DNA from: Streptomyces sp. NBC_01471
Lineage (GTDB): Bacteria; Actinomycetota; Actinomycetes; Streptomycetales; Streptomycetaceae
DNA length: 64,000 nucleotides
Assembly (NCBI RefSeq): GCF_041438865.1
Contig: NZ_CP109450.1
Span: 2,769,001-2,833,000, forward strand
Direction: 5' to 3'
Position numbers and translations under genes: made by a program. The notes beneath the pieces are model-generated. The model did no database searches. It saw nothing but the letters and a program-made list of their open reading frames with translations, and was not told the origin of the DNA. Below are positions 15,433 through 23,881 of the stretch, piece after piece (position 1 is the first letter of the stretch; every line of letters starts with the position of its first letter).

Positions 15433-15607
15433 TCGGCCGCGGCGACACCGGCGGTTTCTCAGCGGTGACTTCGACAGAGACGCGGAGTCTCGCGCCGATG
15501 GGCTTCCACACCGCCTTCACCGCGCGGCCGGACCGCCCCACCGCACCGGCGGGATGACGTGAGACATGCCACAGGAACCCCTGACGGCTCGCGGAGAGAC
15601 AACGGGT

Positions 15608-16249
15608 ATGAGGGACACAGACGACGGAGACGGCATGCGCGCGCGCATCCGGGCGGGAGACCGCCAGGCATTCGCCGATCTCTACGAGGCGCACGCGCGG
15701 CCGGTCTACAACCACGCCCTGCGGCTGACCGGCAACTGGTCGACCGCGGAGGAGGTGATGTCCGAGACCTTCCTGACCGCCTGGTCGCACCGGGAACGGC
15801 TGGAACCCGAGGGCGGTTCGCTCGCGCCCTGGCTGCTGGGGATCGCGACGCACAAGGCGTACAACGCCAACCGAGGCCTGCGGCGGCGTCTCGCCTTCCT
15901 GGCCCACCGGCCGCCCCCGCCCCCGGTGCCCGACTTCGCGGAGGAGACGGCCGGCCGCCTCGACGACTCCCGCCGGCTGGCGGCGGTGCACGCCGCTCTG
16001 AGCGGGCTGCGCCGCCAGGAACGCGAAGTACTCGCCCTGTGCGTGTGGTCGGGGCTGGACTACGCGCAGGCCGCCGAGGCGCTCGGGGTGCCGGTGGGCA
16101 CCGTGCGGTCGCGTCTCTCGCGTGCCCGGGCCCGTCTCGGCAGACTCAGCGAAGAACATCAGGAACGGCGGGAACCGCGGAAGGGCCGCGGAGAGGGAAG
16201 AAGTGAAGCCGCTTTCGCGGCCCTGCCCCTACGGGAGGAGAACTCATGA
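15608..16249 (+). CDS. ECF sigma factor
   Basis: 213-residue RNA polymerase sigma-70 factor of the extracytoplasmic-function class. Region 2 (FADLYEAHARPVYNHALRLTGN...EEVMSETFLTAW) and region 4 (LSGLRRQEREVLALCVWSGL, AEALGVPVGTVRSRLSRARARL) are both present, with a short Pro-rich linker (RPPPPPVPDF). Start ATG 15608 has GGAGAG upstream; ATG 15566 is an alternative. The stop overlaps the start of the next gene (ATGA), a membrane protein of the CU044_5270 type that often accompanies such sigmas and may sense or restrain it. Confidence 0.85.
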   Translation: MRDTDDGDGMRARIRAGDRQAFADLYEAHARPVYNHALRLTGNWSTAEEVMSETFLTAWSHRERLEPEGGSLAPWLLGIATHKAYNANRGLRRRLAFLAHRPPPPPVPDFAEETAGRLDDSRRLAAVHAALSGLRRQEREVLALCVWSGLDYAQAAEALGVPVGTVRSRLSRARARLGRLSEEHQERREPRKGRGEGRSEAAFAALPLREENS

Positions 16250-17352
16250 ACGCCGCCGAACCGTCCCGTCCCGGCCGCCAGCCGGACGACGTGGAGGAAC
16301 TGGCCCGACTGCTGCCGCGGCCCGTGGAGTTCGACCTGCCCGCCGGGCGTCACCTCCACCACAAGGACATCCTGATGCAGCACATCGACCACGACCGCGA
16401 CGCCACCGCCCCGCAGGCCACCGCGCCGCTCGCCCCGCCGCTCCGGCGCAGGCTGCTGCGGCCCGCGGTGCTCGTGCCGGCCGCCTCGCTGGCCCTGGCC
16501 GGAACCCTGGTCCTCACCCTGACCGGCGGAGCCGGAAGCACCCCCGCCTCCCCGTCGCAGAGCGCACCGCAGGCCGTCACCGCGCTCCACAGGATCGCCG
16601 ACGCCTCCCTGAAGACCGACGTCACACCGGTGAAGGGCGATCAGTTCGTCTACGTCCGCAGTCTCGTCCAGGAGAGCACGGGGCTCCTCGGCAACGCCCC
16701 CGTGAAGCTGCGCAAGCCCTACAGGAGCCAGCGGTGGATGGCGCAGGACCCGGCGCCCGTCACTGTCGTCGGCTGGATGCGCGACACCGGCAAGGACGCC
16801 CAGATGTCCGGTGAGGACATCCCGATCGAGACCTCCGTCCCCGACGGTTCGAACAGCAGCGGCGCCGAGGCCCCCGGGTTCCGCCGGCCCACCTACCGGT
16901 GGCTGGCGTCCCTGCCGACCGACCCAAAGGCGCTTCTGAAGCTGCTGACCTCGCACAGCGAAGCGGGCGAGCACGAGTCCAAGGACCAGGCGGTCTTCGA
17001 GATGATCGGGGACATGCTGAGCGGCAACCTCATGCCTGCCGAGAACGCCGCGGCCTTCTACCGCGCCATGGCCGAGATCCCCGGTGTGCGGGAGGTTCCC
17101 GACGCGGTGGACACGGCCGGCCGCCACGGCATCGGTATCACCCGCGACGACGACTCGTCATCGACCCGCGACATGTGGATCTTCGACAAGCACAGCCTGG
17201 CCCTCATCGGCTCGCGCTTCTACACCACCGCGGACAGGAAGCCGGGTAAGGCGAACGTCCCGGCCGGCTCCACCGCCATCCTCCAGCACGGCATCGTCGA
17301 CCAGCACGGCATGGTGCCGGAGAAGGACGGCGACACCTCCGCCGCCGGCTGA
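16246..17352 (+). CDS. CU044_5270-type membrane protein, sigma-factor partner
   Basis: 368-residue single-pass membrane protein. The cytoplasmic N-terminus (about 70 residues) contains PDDVEELARLLPRPVEFDLPAGRHLHHKDILMQHI; one transmembrane helix follows (about residues 80-103, LVPAASLALAGTLVLTLTGG); the extracytoplasmic C-terminal domain is of the actinobacterial CU044_5270 family (LPTDPKALLKLL, ENAAAFYRAMAEIPGVREVPDAVD, STAILQHGIVDQHG). Members are nearly always coded directly behind an ECF sigma factor, as here with a 4-nt overlap. A role as anti-sigma-like sensor is inferred from context. Confidence 0.82.
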   Translation: MNAAEPSRPGRQPDDVEELARLLPRPVEFDLPAGRHLHHKDILMQHIDHDRDATAPQATAPLAPPLRRRLLRPAVLVPAASLALAGTLVLTLTGGAGSTPASPSQSAPQAVTALHRIADASLKTDVTPVKGDQFVYVRSLVQESTGLLGNAPVKLRKPYRSQRWMAQDPAPVTVVGWMRDTGKDAQMSGEDIPIETSVPDGSNSSGAEAPGFRRPTYRWLASLPTDPKALLKLLTSHSEAGEHESKDQAVFEMIGDMLSGNLMPAENAAAFYRAMAEIPGVREVPDAVDTAGRHGIGITRDDDSSSTRDMWIFDKHSLALIGSRFYTTADRKPGKANVPAGSTAILQHGIVDQHGMVPEKDGDTSAAG

Positions 17353-17367
17353 CCCACCGGCACACGG

Positions 17368-17387
17368 GTCCGGCGGCGGCGCCGGAC
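17368..17387. terminator. Probable terminator between convergent genes
   Basis: Hairpin GTCCGGC-N6-GCCGGAC just after the CU044_5270-type gene, followed by a second possible stem (GGCGGGAC with GTCCCGCC, 17391-17432). It sits between this gene and the convergent methyltransferase gene. No U-tract. Confidence 0.45.
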
Positions 17388-17442
17388 GAAGGCGGGACAG
17401 GAGAGCGGGCCGCGCGGTCCCGCCTCCTTCCCGCCCCGGCCG

Positions 17443-18327
17443 TCAGCCGCCCTTGGCCGCGACTCCCGCCCAGACCGGGGCCGCATACTCCTCGTCCGTC
17501 CCCGTCCCCGCGGTCGTCGCGGTCGTCGCGTTCGCGCCGACGACCTCCAGCACCGGGCCCGGCCGCCAGCGGTGCGGCACGACGATGCCCGGCTCGACCA
17601 GGCTCAGACCGTCGAAGAACCGGGCCACCTCGTCCTTGGTGCGGGCCTTCAGCTGCGAGCCCGATGCCTCGAAGTCCGCCTCCAGGCGGCCGGATCCGGA
17701 CTCGTCGAGGTCACGCGCGAGGTGGGTGATCACCAGGTGGCTCCCCGGCGCCAGTTCGCCGGTCAGGCGCCGTACCACCGCGTACGGGTCGGACTCCGCA
17801 GGCAGCCAGTGCAGCAGCAGACACATGCTCAGCGCGACCGGCCGGCCGAGGTCCAGCGTGTCGTGCAGCACCGGGGCGGCGAGGATCGCGTCCGGGTCGG
17901 CCGCGTCGGCCTCCATGTACGCGGTCCGGCCCGACGGGTGGCCGATGTGCAGCGCACGTGAATGCGCCAGCACGATCGGGTCGTTGTCCACGTACACGAC
18001 CCGGCTGTCCGGGGCCACGTCCTGTGCGATCTCGTGCAGATTGGGCGACGTCGGTATTCCGGTGCCGATGTCGAGGAACTGCCGGATGCCGGCCTCGGCC
18101 GCCAGGTACCGGGTCGCCCGGTGGATGAACGCCCGGTTGGCCAGCGCGGTCCGCCGCGCCGACGGGATGTTCGCGACGACCTGCTCGGCCATGGCCCTGT
18201 CCGAGGAGTAGTTGGTCTTCCCGCCCAGCAGTACGTCGTAGACCCGCGCGGCGTGCGGCCGGTCGGTCCGCAGGTCGAGGGGCACCCGCGGGCCCGCACG
18301 CTCGGGCCACTGAGGCGTACCGCCCAT
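17443..18327 (-). CDS. DUF574-family SAM-dependent methyltransferase
   Basis: 294-residue protein of the actinobacterial Methyltransf_19/DUF574 family. It opens with the family N-terminus (DRPHAARVYDVLLGGKTNYSSDRAMAEQV), then the SAM-binding FLDIGTGIPTSPNLHEIAQ, VVYVDNDPIVLAHSRAL, ALSMCLLLHWLPAESDP and a C-terminal PHRWRPGP segment. Biological substrates of this very large family are unknown. ATG at 18327 is chosen because the conserved block begins there. It lies just downstream of an ATPase gene in the same direction. Confidence 0.88.
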   Translation of the reverse strand: MGGTPQWPERAGPRVPLDLRTDRPHAARVYDVLLGGKTNYSSDRAMAEQVVANIPSARRTALANRAFIHRATRYLAAEAGIRQFLDIGTGIPTSPNLHEIAQDVAPDSRVVYVDNDPIVLAHSRALHIGHPSGRTAYMEADAADPDAILAAPVLHDTLDLGRPVALSMCLLLHWLPAESDPYAVVRRLTGELAPGSHLVITHLARDLDESGSGRLEADFEASGSQLKARTKDEVARFFDGLSLVEPGIVVPHRWRPGPVLEVVGANATTATTAGTGTDEEYAAPVWAGVAAKGG

Positions 18328-18370
18328 CGGGTCCCCACCTTCGGATTCCGGAGACAACTCCCGCCAGACC

Positions 18371-18994
18371 CTAGCCCGTTCGACGCACGGCGGACGGCAG
18401 GACGGCGGGTACCGGCCACCGGAGGGCCGCCCGTTCACCGGCCGGCGGGAGGTCTGTGCCACCGGTGCCGGTCCCGGCGGGGCACGAGACCGCGGCCCAG
18501 ACGGCCTTCCCCTCGGGGCCGGGAGTGGTCCAGCCCCAGGTCTCGCTGAGGCAGTCGATGATGTGCAGTCCGCGGCCCGACTGGGCCAGGAAGTCCGGTT
18601 CCTTGAGCCGCGGGACGGCGGTGCTGGGGTCGCAGACCGCGAACAGCACGGTCCCGCGCCTGCGCAGCATCCCCAGCCAGACCGCCTGGCCGGGACCGGA
18701 CCAGGCCGGAAGGGCCCCGAGTCCGTACCGCAGTGCGTTGCTGAGGAGTTCGGAGACGATGAGCGCCGCGTTGTCGACGAGGGGGCTCAACGCCCAGTCG
18801 TGGAGCAGGGATCCGGTGAACCGGCGTCCCTCGCCCACCGCCTGGCCCCCGGCCGGCAGCGCGCAGGCCGTGAAGCGGACGGATGCGGCATCGGTCTCCT
18901 CCTGCCGGAAGGCGTCGCGCAACGCACGACCCAGCAGTCGGTGGACGGTGGGCCCGGGTAAGGCACCTGATGGTCCGGTCGAGCGGGAAGTCAT
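18371..18994 (-). CDS. Anti-sigma-type HATPase (SpoIIAB/RsbW-like)
   Basis: 207-residue protein with a GHKL ATPase fold of the serine-kinase anti-sigma type. The N-box region reads DNAALIVSELLSNALRYG, the G1/G2 boxes VLFAVCDPSTAVP and SGRGLHIIDCLSETWGW. In Streptomyces such ATPases commonly sit beside DUF397 and XRE/DUF5753 genes, as here where both are divergent (19186 and 19525), making a second whiJ-like locus. ATG at 18994 is preferred because the longer frame translates repetitive intergenic DNA. Confidence 0.82.
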   Translation of the reverse strand: MTSRSTGPSGALPGPTVHRLLGRALRDAFRQEETDAASVRFTACALPAGGQAVGEGRRFTGSLLHDWALSPLVDNAALIVSELLSNALRYGLGALPAWSGPGQAVWLGMLRRRGTVLFAVCDPSTAVPRLKEPDFLAQSGRGLHIIDCLSETWGWTTPGPEGKAVWAAVSCPAGTGTGGTDLPPAGERAALRWPVPAVLPSAVRRTG

Positions 18995-19074
18995 CGCGAT
19001 CTCCGAGGAGCAGCCAGACGTCACGAGCGGTTGATCGGCGCCCACTATCCCTCGCCGAGGGATGGTGCCGCAAC

Positions 19075-19129
19075 TGCATCTGCAATTACAGTTCCGGCTG
19101 ACGCAATTGCCACGGCAAGTGCAGATGCA
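19075..19129. repeat. Inverted repeat in divergent whiJ-like promoter region
   Basis: TGCATCTGCA (19075-19084) and its exact complement TGCAGATGCA (19120-19129) are separated by 35 bp between the ATPase gene and the DUF397 gene. The intervening DNA is locally AT-rich for this genome and repeats GCAATT three times (19082, 19103, 19127). It is a good candidate control site for the divergent genes, possibly for the adjacent XRE regulator. Confidence 0.6.
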
Positions 19130-19185
19130 ATTGCATATGCATGAGGCCTGGTCAGACATGCGCACCACGACGAGGAGCGATCAAC

Positions 19186-19422
19186 ATGCGACAGATTGAG
19201 AACGGAACACAATCCGATCTGATCAACAACGCAATCTGGACAAAGAGTCGACACAGCGCCCCCGGAGGCAACTGCGTGGAGGTCGCCGCGCTCCCCGACG
19301 GGAGCGTCGCCCTGCGCAACTCCCGTCATCCACAGGGCCCCGCGCTGGTCTACACGCGTGCGGAGATCGCCGCCTTCATCGCCGGGGCCAAGGACGGCGA
19401 GTTCGACACACTGTCCACCTGA
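19186..19422 (+). CDS. DUF397 protein (second whiJ-like locus)
   Basis: 78-residue DUF397 protein: WTKSRHSAPGGNCVEVAALP, SVALRNSRHPQGPALVYT and a closing AAFIAGAKDGEFD. More diverged from the 14-492 pair than those are from each other. ATG at 19186 follows GAGGAGCGA. It is divergent from the ATPase and 102 bp ahead of the XRE/DUF5753 gene on the same strand; the three form a typical whiJ-like set. Confidence 0.88.
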   Translation: MRQIENGTQSDLINNAIWTKSRHSAPGGNCVEVAALPDGSVALRNSRHPQGPALVYTRAEIAAFIAGAKDGEFDTLST

Positions 19423-19524
19423 GGCCCTCGGTGGCGGCGGGCGCCATCCTGCTGTACGCGCCCCGGGGGCGGATGGAACACTGGGCACTCTTCGTGTCCG
19501 TCCAGTCGCCTTACGGGAGTTGGC

Positions 19525-20436
19525 ATGACCGCCATACAGCGGCCCAGCAGTGAACAGCTTTCGATACGGCGGTACCTGGACCACCAGCACATCGGCCCGA
19601 CCGCCCTGCGCATCCTGCTGGGCGCGCGGCTGCGCAGACTCCGGCAGGACCGCGGCGTCTCGCGCGTGGACGCGGGCAGGGCGATCCGGGCGTCGGACGC
19701 CAAGATCACCCGGCTCGAACGGGGCCAGGTCGGATTCAAGCAGCGCGATGTCATCGACCTGCTGACCACCTATCACGTACTGGACGAGGAATCCCGGGCC
19801 GACTACCTGGAGATGACCCGGCAGGCGAACCTGCCGGGGTGGTGGCACCGGTACAACGACGTGCTGGAGAGCTGGTTCGAGCTGCACGTCGGCCTGGAGG
19901 AGGCCGCGTCCCTCATCCGCACCTACGAGGTCCAGTTCCTCCCCGGCCTGCTACAGACACCCGAATACGCCCGGGTCGTCACCCGCCTCGGATACCCGAG
20001 CGCTCCCGAGTCCAAGGTGAACCGCCTGGTCGACCTGCGCATGGAGCGGCAGAAGCTGCTCACCCGGCCGGACGCGCCCACCCTGTGGGCGGTCGTGGAC
20101 GAGGCCGTCCTGCGCCGCCCCTTCGGCGGCGACGAGGTGGTGCGCGGGCAGCTCGAATATCTCCTCGAAGCGGCCGAACTGCCCAATGTCACGCTGCAGA
20201 TCGCACCGTTCAGCGTGGGCGCGATGGCGGCGGCAGGCACCCCCATCACCATCCTGCGGTTCAGCGAACCGGACCTGCCGGACAAGGTCTATCTGGAGCA
20301 GCTGACCGGCGCGGTCTACCTCGACAAGCAGGAGGAGATCGACCAGTACTCGTTGATCATGGACCGCCTGGTCACCGAGGCGGACCCGCCGCAGGACGCC
20401 GCCCCCTTCATCAAACGGCTCCTCGACCGGATATAG
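19525..20436 (+). CDS. XRE-family regulator with DUF5753 domain (second locus)
   Basis: 303-residue regulator. The helix-turn-helix is at about residues 30-85 (LGARLRRLRQDRGVSRVDAG, SDAKITRLERGQVGF); the DUF5753 domain follows, with PGLLQTPEYARVV, LWAVVDEAVLRRPFGG, LPNVTLQIAPFSVGA and a final VYLDKQEEIDQYS. It probably acts with the neighbouring DUF397 protein and ATPase in developmental or metabolic control; target genes unknown. ATG 19525 has GGGAGTT upstream. A tandem-repeat tract begins directly at its stop. Confidence 0.9.
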   Translation: MTAIQRPSSEQLSIRRYLDHQHIGPTALRILLGARLRRLRQDRGVSRVDAGRAIRASDAKITRLERGQVGFKQRDVIDLLTTYHVLDEESRADYLEMTRQANLPGWWHRYNDVLESWFELHVGLEEAASLIRTYEVQFLPGLLQTPEYARVVTRLGYPSAPESKVNRLVDLRMERQKLLTRPDAPTLWAVVDEAVLRRPFGGDEVVRGQLEYLLEAAELPNVTLQIAPFSVGAMAAAGTPITILRFSEPDLPDKVYLEQLTGAVYLDKQEEIDQYSLIMDRLVTEADPPQDAAPFIKRLLDRI

Positions 20437-20506
20437 GGGCCGGACACAGGGACCCGGCACAGGGGCCCGGCACAGGAACCCGGCGCAGGGACCGGACTCA
20501 GGGACC
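20436..20506. repeat. 13-bp tandem repeat tract
   Basis: Five consecutive imperfect 13-bp units (20436-20500; forms GGGGCCGGACACA, GGGACCCGGCACA, GGGGCCCGGCACA, GGAACCCGGCGCA, GGGACCGGACTCA) plus a degenerate sixth. It begins at the last base of the XRE stop codon and runs toward the terminator. Non-coding; probably a variable-number repeat. Confidence 0.8.
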
Positions 20507-20525
20507 AGGACGCGGCTCCGGACAG

Positions 20526-20570
20526 GGAACAGGGCCGGACAGGCCCCCCCGGCTTGTCCGACCCTGTTCC
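20526..20570. terminator. Terminator between XRE gene and sigQ
   Basis: 16-bp stem with one mismatch (20526-20541 with 20555-20570) and a C-rich loop. It lies between two convergent genes (XRE regulator and sigQ), so it is probably used in both directions. Confidence 0.8.
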
Positions 20571-20643
20571 GCTTTCCCCCGTGCCCCCGCCCCCGCGACG
20601 CCCGCCGTCTCCCCCGGAACGGCGGCCCCCCTCCCCCGATCCC

Positions 20644-21402
20644 TCAGGCGACGAGCTCGCCGAAGGACTCCTGCTCGTCACGGCCGAAGCTGAGGACGTC
20701 GTCCTCACGCAGCCGGCGCAGGGAGCGCCAGATGCTGGACTTCACCGTGCCGACACTGATGTCGAGGATCTCCGCGATCTCCGGGTCCGTACGGCCCTCG
20801 TAGTACCGCAGCACCAGCATCGTGCGCTGCGTCTCGGGCAGCCGGGCCAGCGCCTGCCAGAGCACCGCGCGCAGCTCGGTGCCGCGCATCGCGTCCGTGT
20901 CGCCGACCGTCTCCGGGAGCTGCTCGGTCGGGTACTCGTTGAGCTTGCGCCGGCGCCAGGCGCTGATGTGCAGGTTGGTCATGGTGCGGCGCAGATACCC
21001 GCCGACCGCCGCCTTGTCGCTGATCCGGTCCCAGGCGCGGTACGTCGAGAAGAGCGCGCTCTGGAGCAGGTCCTCGGCCTCGAAACGGTCACCGGTCAGG
21101 TGGTAGGCGGTGGCGTACAGGGAGGCGCGGCGTTCCTGTACGTAGGCGGTGAACTCCGCCTCCGACGCCGAGGGCCGCTTCCCCGGGGTCTCCCCGTGTG
21201 CCACTGCCTGGCTCGGCACCGTCGCCATCGCGACCGCCGCGGGTGCGTCAACGACCGTCATGTACGACGGGTGCTGGCGCCCGGTGCCACGAGAGCACCC
21301 CCGCCCTCCGGCGGCACCGGACTTCTCGGTGTTGCGTGCGGACACCACGTCGTGGAGCCGCGTGATTACTGCGCCGGAGTTGTTGCTGTGCAGTGTGTTC
21401 AT
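20644..21402 (-). CDS. sigQ: ECF sigma factor SigQ
   Basis: 252-residue ECF sigma factor of the SigE family. Region 2 reads YATAYHLTGDRFEAEDLLQS with YRAWDRISDKAAVGGYLRRT; region 4 reads ALARLPETQRTMLVLRYYEG and EIAEILDISVGTVKSSIWRS. An unusually long, low-complexity N-terminus (about 75 residues, MNTLHSNNSG...) precedes region 2. It is divergent from the afsQ1-afsQ2 pair, the arrangement known in S. coelicolor, where sigQ is a target of AfsQ1 and counteracts antibiotic induction. An AfsQ1 box lies in the shared promoter region. ATG 21402 is chosen over 21468. Confidence 0.9.
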   Translation of the reverse strand: MNTLHSNNSGAVITRLHDVVSARNTEKSGAAGGRGCSRGTGRQHPSYMTVVDAPAAVAMATVPSQAVAHGETPGKRPSASEAEFTAYVQERRASLYATAYHLTGDRFEAEDLLQSALFSTYRAWDRISDKAAVGGYLRRTMTNLHISAWRRRKLNEYPTEQLPETVGDTDAMRGTELRAVLWQALARLPETQRTMLVLRYYEGRTDPEIAEILDISVGTVKSSIWRSLRRLREDDVLSFGRDEQESFGELVA

Positions 21403-21485
21403 CTCGCGCCCCCCGCCGTGGAGTCGTGCTTCGGTCTGTTGTTGAAGAGCTTGCCTTCGCAGTTTCATCGGGGTGTCTGTCGACT

Positions 21486-21501
21486 GTCACAGGCGCGTCA
21501 C
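21486..21501. promoter_or_regulatory. AfsQ1 box between sigQ and afsQ1
   Basis: GTCAC-AGGCGC-GTCAC fits the published AfsQ1 consensus GTnAC-N6-GTnAC exactly. It stands 84 bp upstream of the sigQ start and about 200 bp upstream of afsQ1. Further GTGAC half-sites follow at 21514-21518, 21523-21527 and 21540-21544 with irregular spacing. The rest of this 305-bp intergenic region (21403-21707) holds the divergent promoters; nothing else coding is seen. Confidence 0.8.
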
Positions 21502-21707
21502 AAGGGATGTGGCAGGAGGTGACCTGAGTGACAGCAGAGGTGACAGAGGCGGCATTTCGGGGGTCCGTGGAGGGCTCGCGGCGCCTTCCGGCACCGCGCC
21601 GGGGAGGTCTGCCAGGCGGTACAGGAGTCCTCCACGCAGAGTCACGGGAGCCCCGTAACCCGCTCCGGAGGTCGAACTCCCCTGTCCCATGGGCCAGAAT
21701 GGCCCCC

Positions 21708-22385
21708 GTGCCTTTCCTGTTGCTGATCGAGGACGACGACGCCATCCGTACGGCTCTTGAGCTGTCTCTGTCACGCCAGGGGCACCGGGTGGCCACAGCC
21801 GCCACCGGCGAGGACGGTCTCCAGCTGCTGCGCGAACAGCGGCCCGATCTGATCGTGCTGGATGTGATGCTGCCCGGGATCGACGGTTTCGAGGTGTGCC
21901 GGCGGATCAGACGCACCGACCAGTTGCCGATCATCCTGCTGACCGCGCGCAACGACGACATCGATGTGGTGGTCGGCCTCGAATCCGGCGCCGACGACTA
22001 TGTGGTCAAGCCGGTGCAGGGGCGGGTCCTCGACGCCCGCATCCGGGCCGTGCTGCGCCGCGGGGAGCGCGAGTCCACCGACTCCGCCGCCTTCGGAAGT
22101 CTCGTCATCGACCGTTCGGCGATGACCGTGACGAAGAACGGCGAGGACCTCCAGCTCACCCCGACCGAGCTCCGCCTGCTGCTCGAACTGAGCCGCAGGC
22201 CCGGCCAGGCGCTCTCCCGCCAGCAGCTGCTGCGGCTGGTCTGGGAGCACGACTACCTCGGTGACTCCCGGCTGGTCGACGCCTGTGTGCAGCGGCTGCG
22301 CGCCAAGGTGGAGGACGTGCCGTCCTCGCCGACCCTGATCCGTACGGTCCGCGGTGTCGGCTACCGGCTGGACACACCTCAGTGA
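21708..22385 (+). CDS. afsQ1: Response regulator AfsQ1
   Basis: 225-residue OmpR/PhoB-type response regulator. The receiver has the acidic pair EDDD at residues 8-11, phospho-acceptor Asp52 (IVLDVMLPGIDG) and conserved Lys in YVVKPVQ; the C-terminal winged helix contains LTPTELRLLLELSRRPGQALSRQQLL and VRGVGYRLDTPQ. Nearly identical in design and length to S. coelicolor AfsQ1, which with AfsQ2 controls antibiotic production, nitrogen and carbon metabolism. The GTG start at 21708 gives the known length; ATG 21699 is an in-frame alternative. It overlaps afsQ2 by 4 nt. Confidence 0.95.
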   Translation: MPFLLLIEDDDAIRTALELSLSRQGHRVATAATGEDGLQLLREQRPDLIVLDVMLPGIDGFEVCRRIRRTDQLPIILLTARNDDIDVVVGLESGADDYVVKPVQGRVLDARIRAVLRRGERESTDSAAFGSLVIDRSAMTVTKNGEDLQLTPTELRLLLELSRRPGQALSRQQLLRLVWEHDYLGDSRLVDACVQRLRAKVEDVPSSPTLIRTVRGVGYRLDTPQ

Positions 22386-23881
22386 CGCGTCCGTTCTTCC
22401 ACGGGCTGCGCCTGACGAGCCTGCGGCTCCGCCTCGTCGTCGTCTTCGCCCTGGTCGCGCTCACGGCCGCCGTCTCCGCCTCCGGCATCGCGTACTGGCT
22501 CAACCGCGAAGCGGTGCTGACCCGTACGCAGGACTCCGCGCTCAAGGACTTCCGGCAGGAGATGCAGAGCCGGGCGGCCTCACTGCCGCTCCAGCCGACG
22601 CAGAACGAGCTGCAGACGGCGGCGGCGCGGATGGCCGCGTCCAGCAACCCCGGGTACAGCGTGCTGCTCGTCGGCGAGCGGGCCAGGGGCAAGCCCGTCA
22701 TCGGCTACTCCGACCTGGACACCTTCACATTCAACGATGTGCCGGACCGGCTCCGGGGAGCGGTGGCCAAGCAGCAGAAGGTCGGCTCGGACGAGCACTC
22801 CACGTACCACCTCTTCTGGCAGCGCATCACGCTGCGCGGGAAGCCGTACCTGGTGGGCGGTACGAAGGTCGCCGGCGGCGGGCCCACCGGCTACATGCTC
22901 ACCTCGCTCGACCAGGAGCGGCAGGACCTCAGCTCCCTCGCCTGGTCGCTGGCCATCGCCACCGCGCTGGCGCTGATCGGCTCGGCGCTGCTCGCCCAGG
23001 CCGCGGCGACGACGGTGCTCCGGCCCGTGCAGCGGCTCGGCGAGGCGGCGCGGCGGCTCGGCGAGGGCAAGCTCGACACCCGGCTCAGGGTCTCGGGCAC
23101 GGACGAGCTGGCCGAACTCTCCAGGACGTTCAACAAGACGGCCGCGGCGCTGGAGAAGAAGGTCAGCAACATGAGCGAGCGGGAGGAGGCCAGCCGCCGC
23201 TTCGTCGCCGACATGTCGCACGAGCTGCGGACGCCGCTGACCGCGATCACCGCGGTCTCGGAGGTCCTGGAGGAGGAGGCGGACAGCCTCGATCCGATGA
23301 TCGCGCCCGCCGTGCAGCTGGTGGTGAGCGAGACCCGCAGGCTCAACACCCTGGTGGAGAATCTGATGGAGGTCACCCGCTTCGACGCGGGAACGGCCCG
23401 GCTGGTGCTCGACGACGTGGACATCGCCGACCAGATCACCGCGTGCATCGACGCACGGGCCTGGCTCGACGCGGTGGAGCTGGACGCGGACCGCGGCATC
23501 ATGGTCCGCCTCGACCCGCGCCGCCTCGATGTGATCCTGGCGAACCTGATCGGGAACGCGCTGAAGCACGGTGGTTCGCCGGTCCGGGTCGCCGTGCGGA
23601 TCGAGGGCGAGGAGCTGGTCGTCGCGGTGCGGGACCACGGTCCCGGCATCCCCGAGGAGGTGCTCCCGCACGTCTTCGACCGCTTCTACAAGGCGAGCGC
23701 GTCCCGGCCCCGCTCCGAGGGCAGCGGGCTCGGCCTCTCCATCGCGATGGAGAACGCCCACATCCACGGCGGCGACATCACCGCGTCGAACTCGGCGGAC
23801 GGCGGCGCGGTCTTCGAGCTGAGGCTGCCGCGCGACCCGGCGGATCCGGACCGGGACGGCCAGGAAGGCGGCGACGCATGA
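22382..23881 (+). CDS. afsQ2: Sensor histidine kinase AfsQ2
   Basis: 499-residue membrane sensor kinase paired with AfsQ1. First transmembrane helix at about residues 16-38, an extracytoplasmic sensor loop (about 45-185), second helix at about 186-206, then HAMP (TVLRPVQRLGEAARRLGEGK), the phospho-acceptor His280 in FVADMSHELRTPLTAI, and the HATPase N, G1 and G2 boxes (LIGNALKHG, VRDHGPGIPEE, GSGLGLSIAMENAHIHGG). GTG start overlaps the afsQ1 stop (GTGA). In S. coelicolor the system responds to nutritional conditions such as glutamate growth. Confidence 0.95.
   Translation: MTRPFFHGLRLTSLRLRLVVVFALVALTAAVSASGIAYWLNREAVLTRTQDSALKDFRQEMQSRAASLPLQPTQNELQTAAARMAASSNPGYSVLLVGERARGKPVIGYSDLDTFTFNDVPDRLRGAVAKQQKVGSDEHSTYHLFWQRITLRGKPYLVGGTKVAGGGPTGYMLTSLDQERQDLSSLAWSLAIATALALIGSALLAQAAATTVLRPVQRLGEAARRLGEGKLDTRLRVSGTDELAELSRTFNKTAAALEKKVSNMSEREEASRRFVADMSHELRTPLTAITAVSEVLEEEADSLDPMIAPAVQLVVSETRRLNTLVENLMEVTRFDAGTARLVLDDVDIADQITACIDARAWLDAVELDADRGIMVRLDPRRLDVILANLIGNALKHGGSPVRVAVRIEGEELVVAVRDHGPGIPEEVLPHVFDRFYKASASRPRSEGSGLGLSIAMENAHIHGGDITASNSADGGAVFELRLPRDPADPDRDGQEGGDA

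Noticed and set aside
19075-19168. Cys-rich N-terminal extension of the anti-sigma ATPase (repeated Cys-Asn/Ile/Thr-Cys)
   Set aside because: It is translation of the inverted-repeat intergenic DNA; the ATPase homology begins after ATG 18994.
21514-21544. Additional AfsQ1 boxes formed by GTGAC half-sites
   Set aside because: The spacings between half-sites are 4 and 12 bp, not 6, so they do not meet the consensus; kept only as half-sites.
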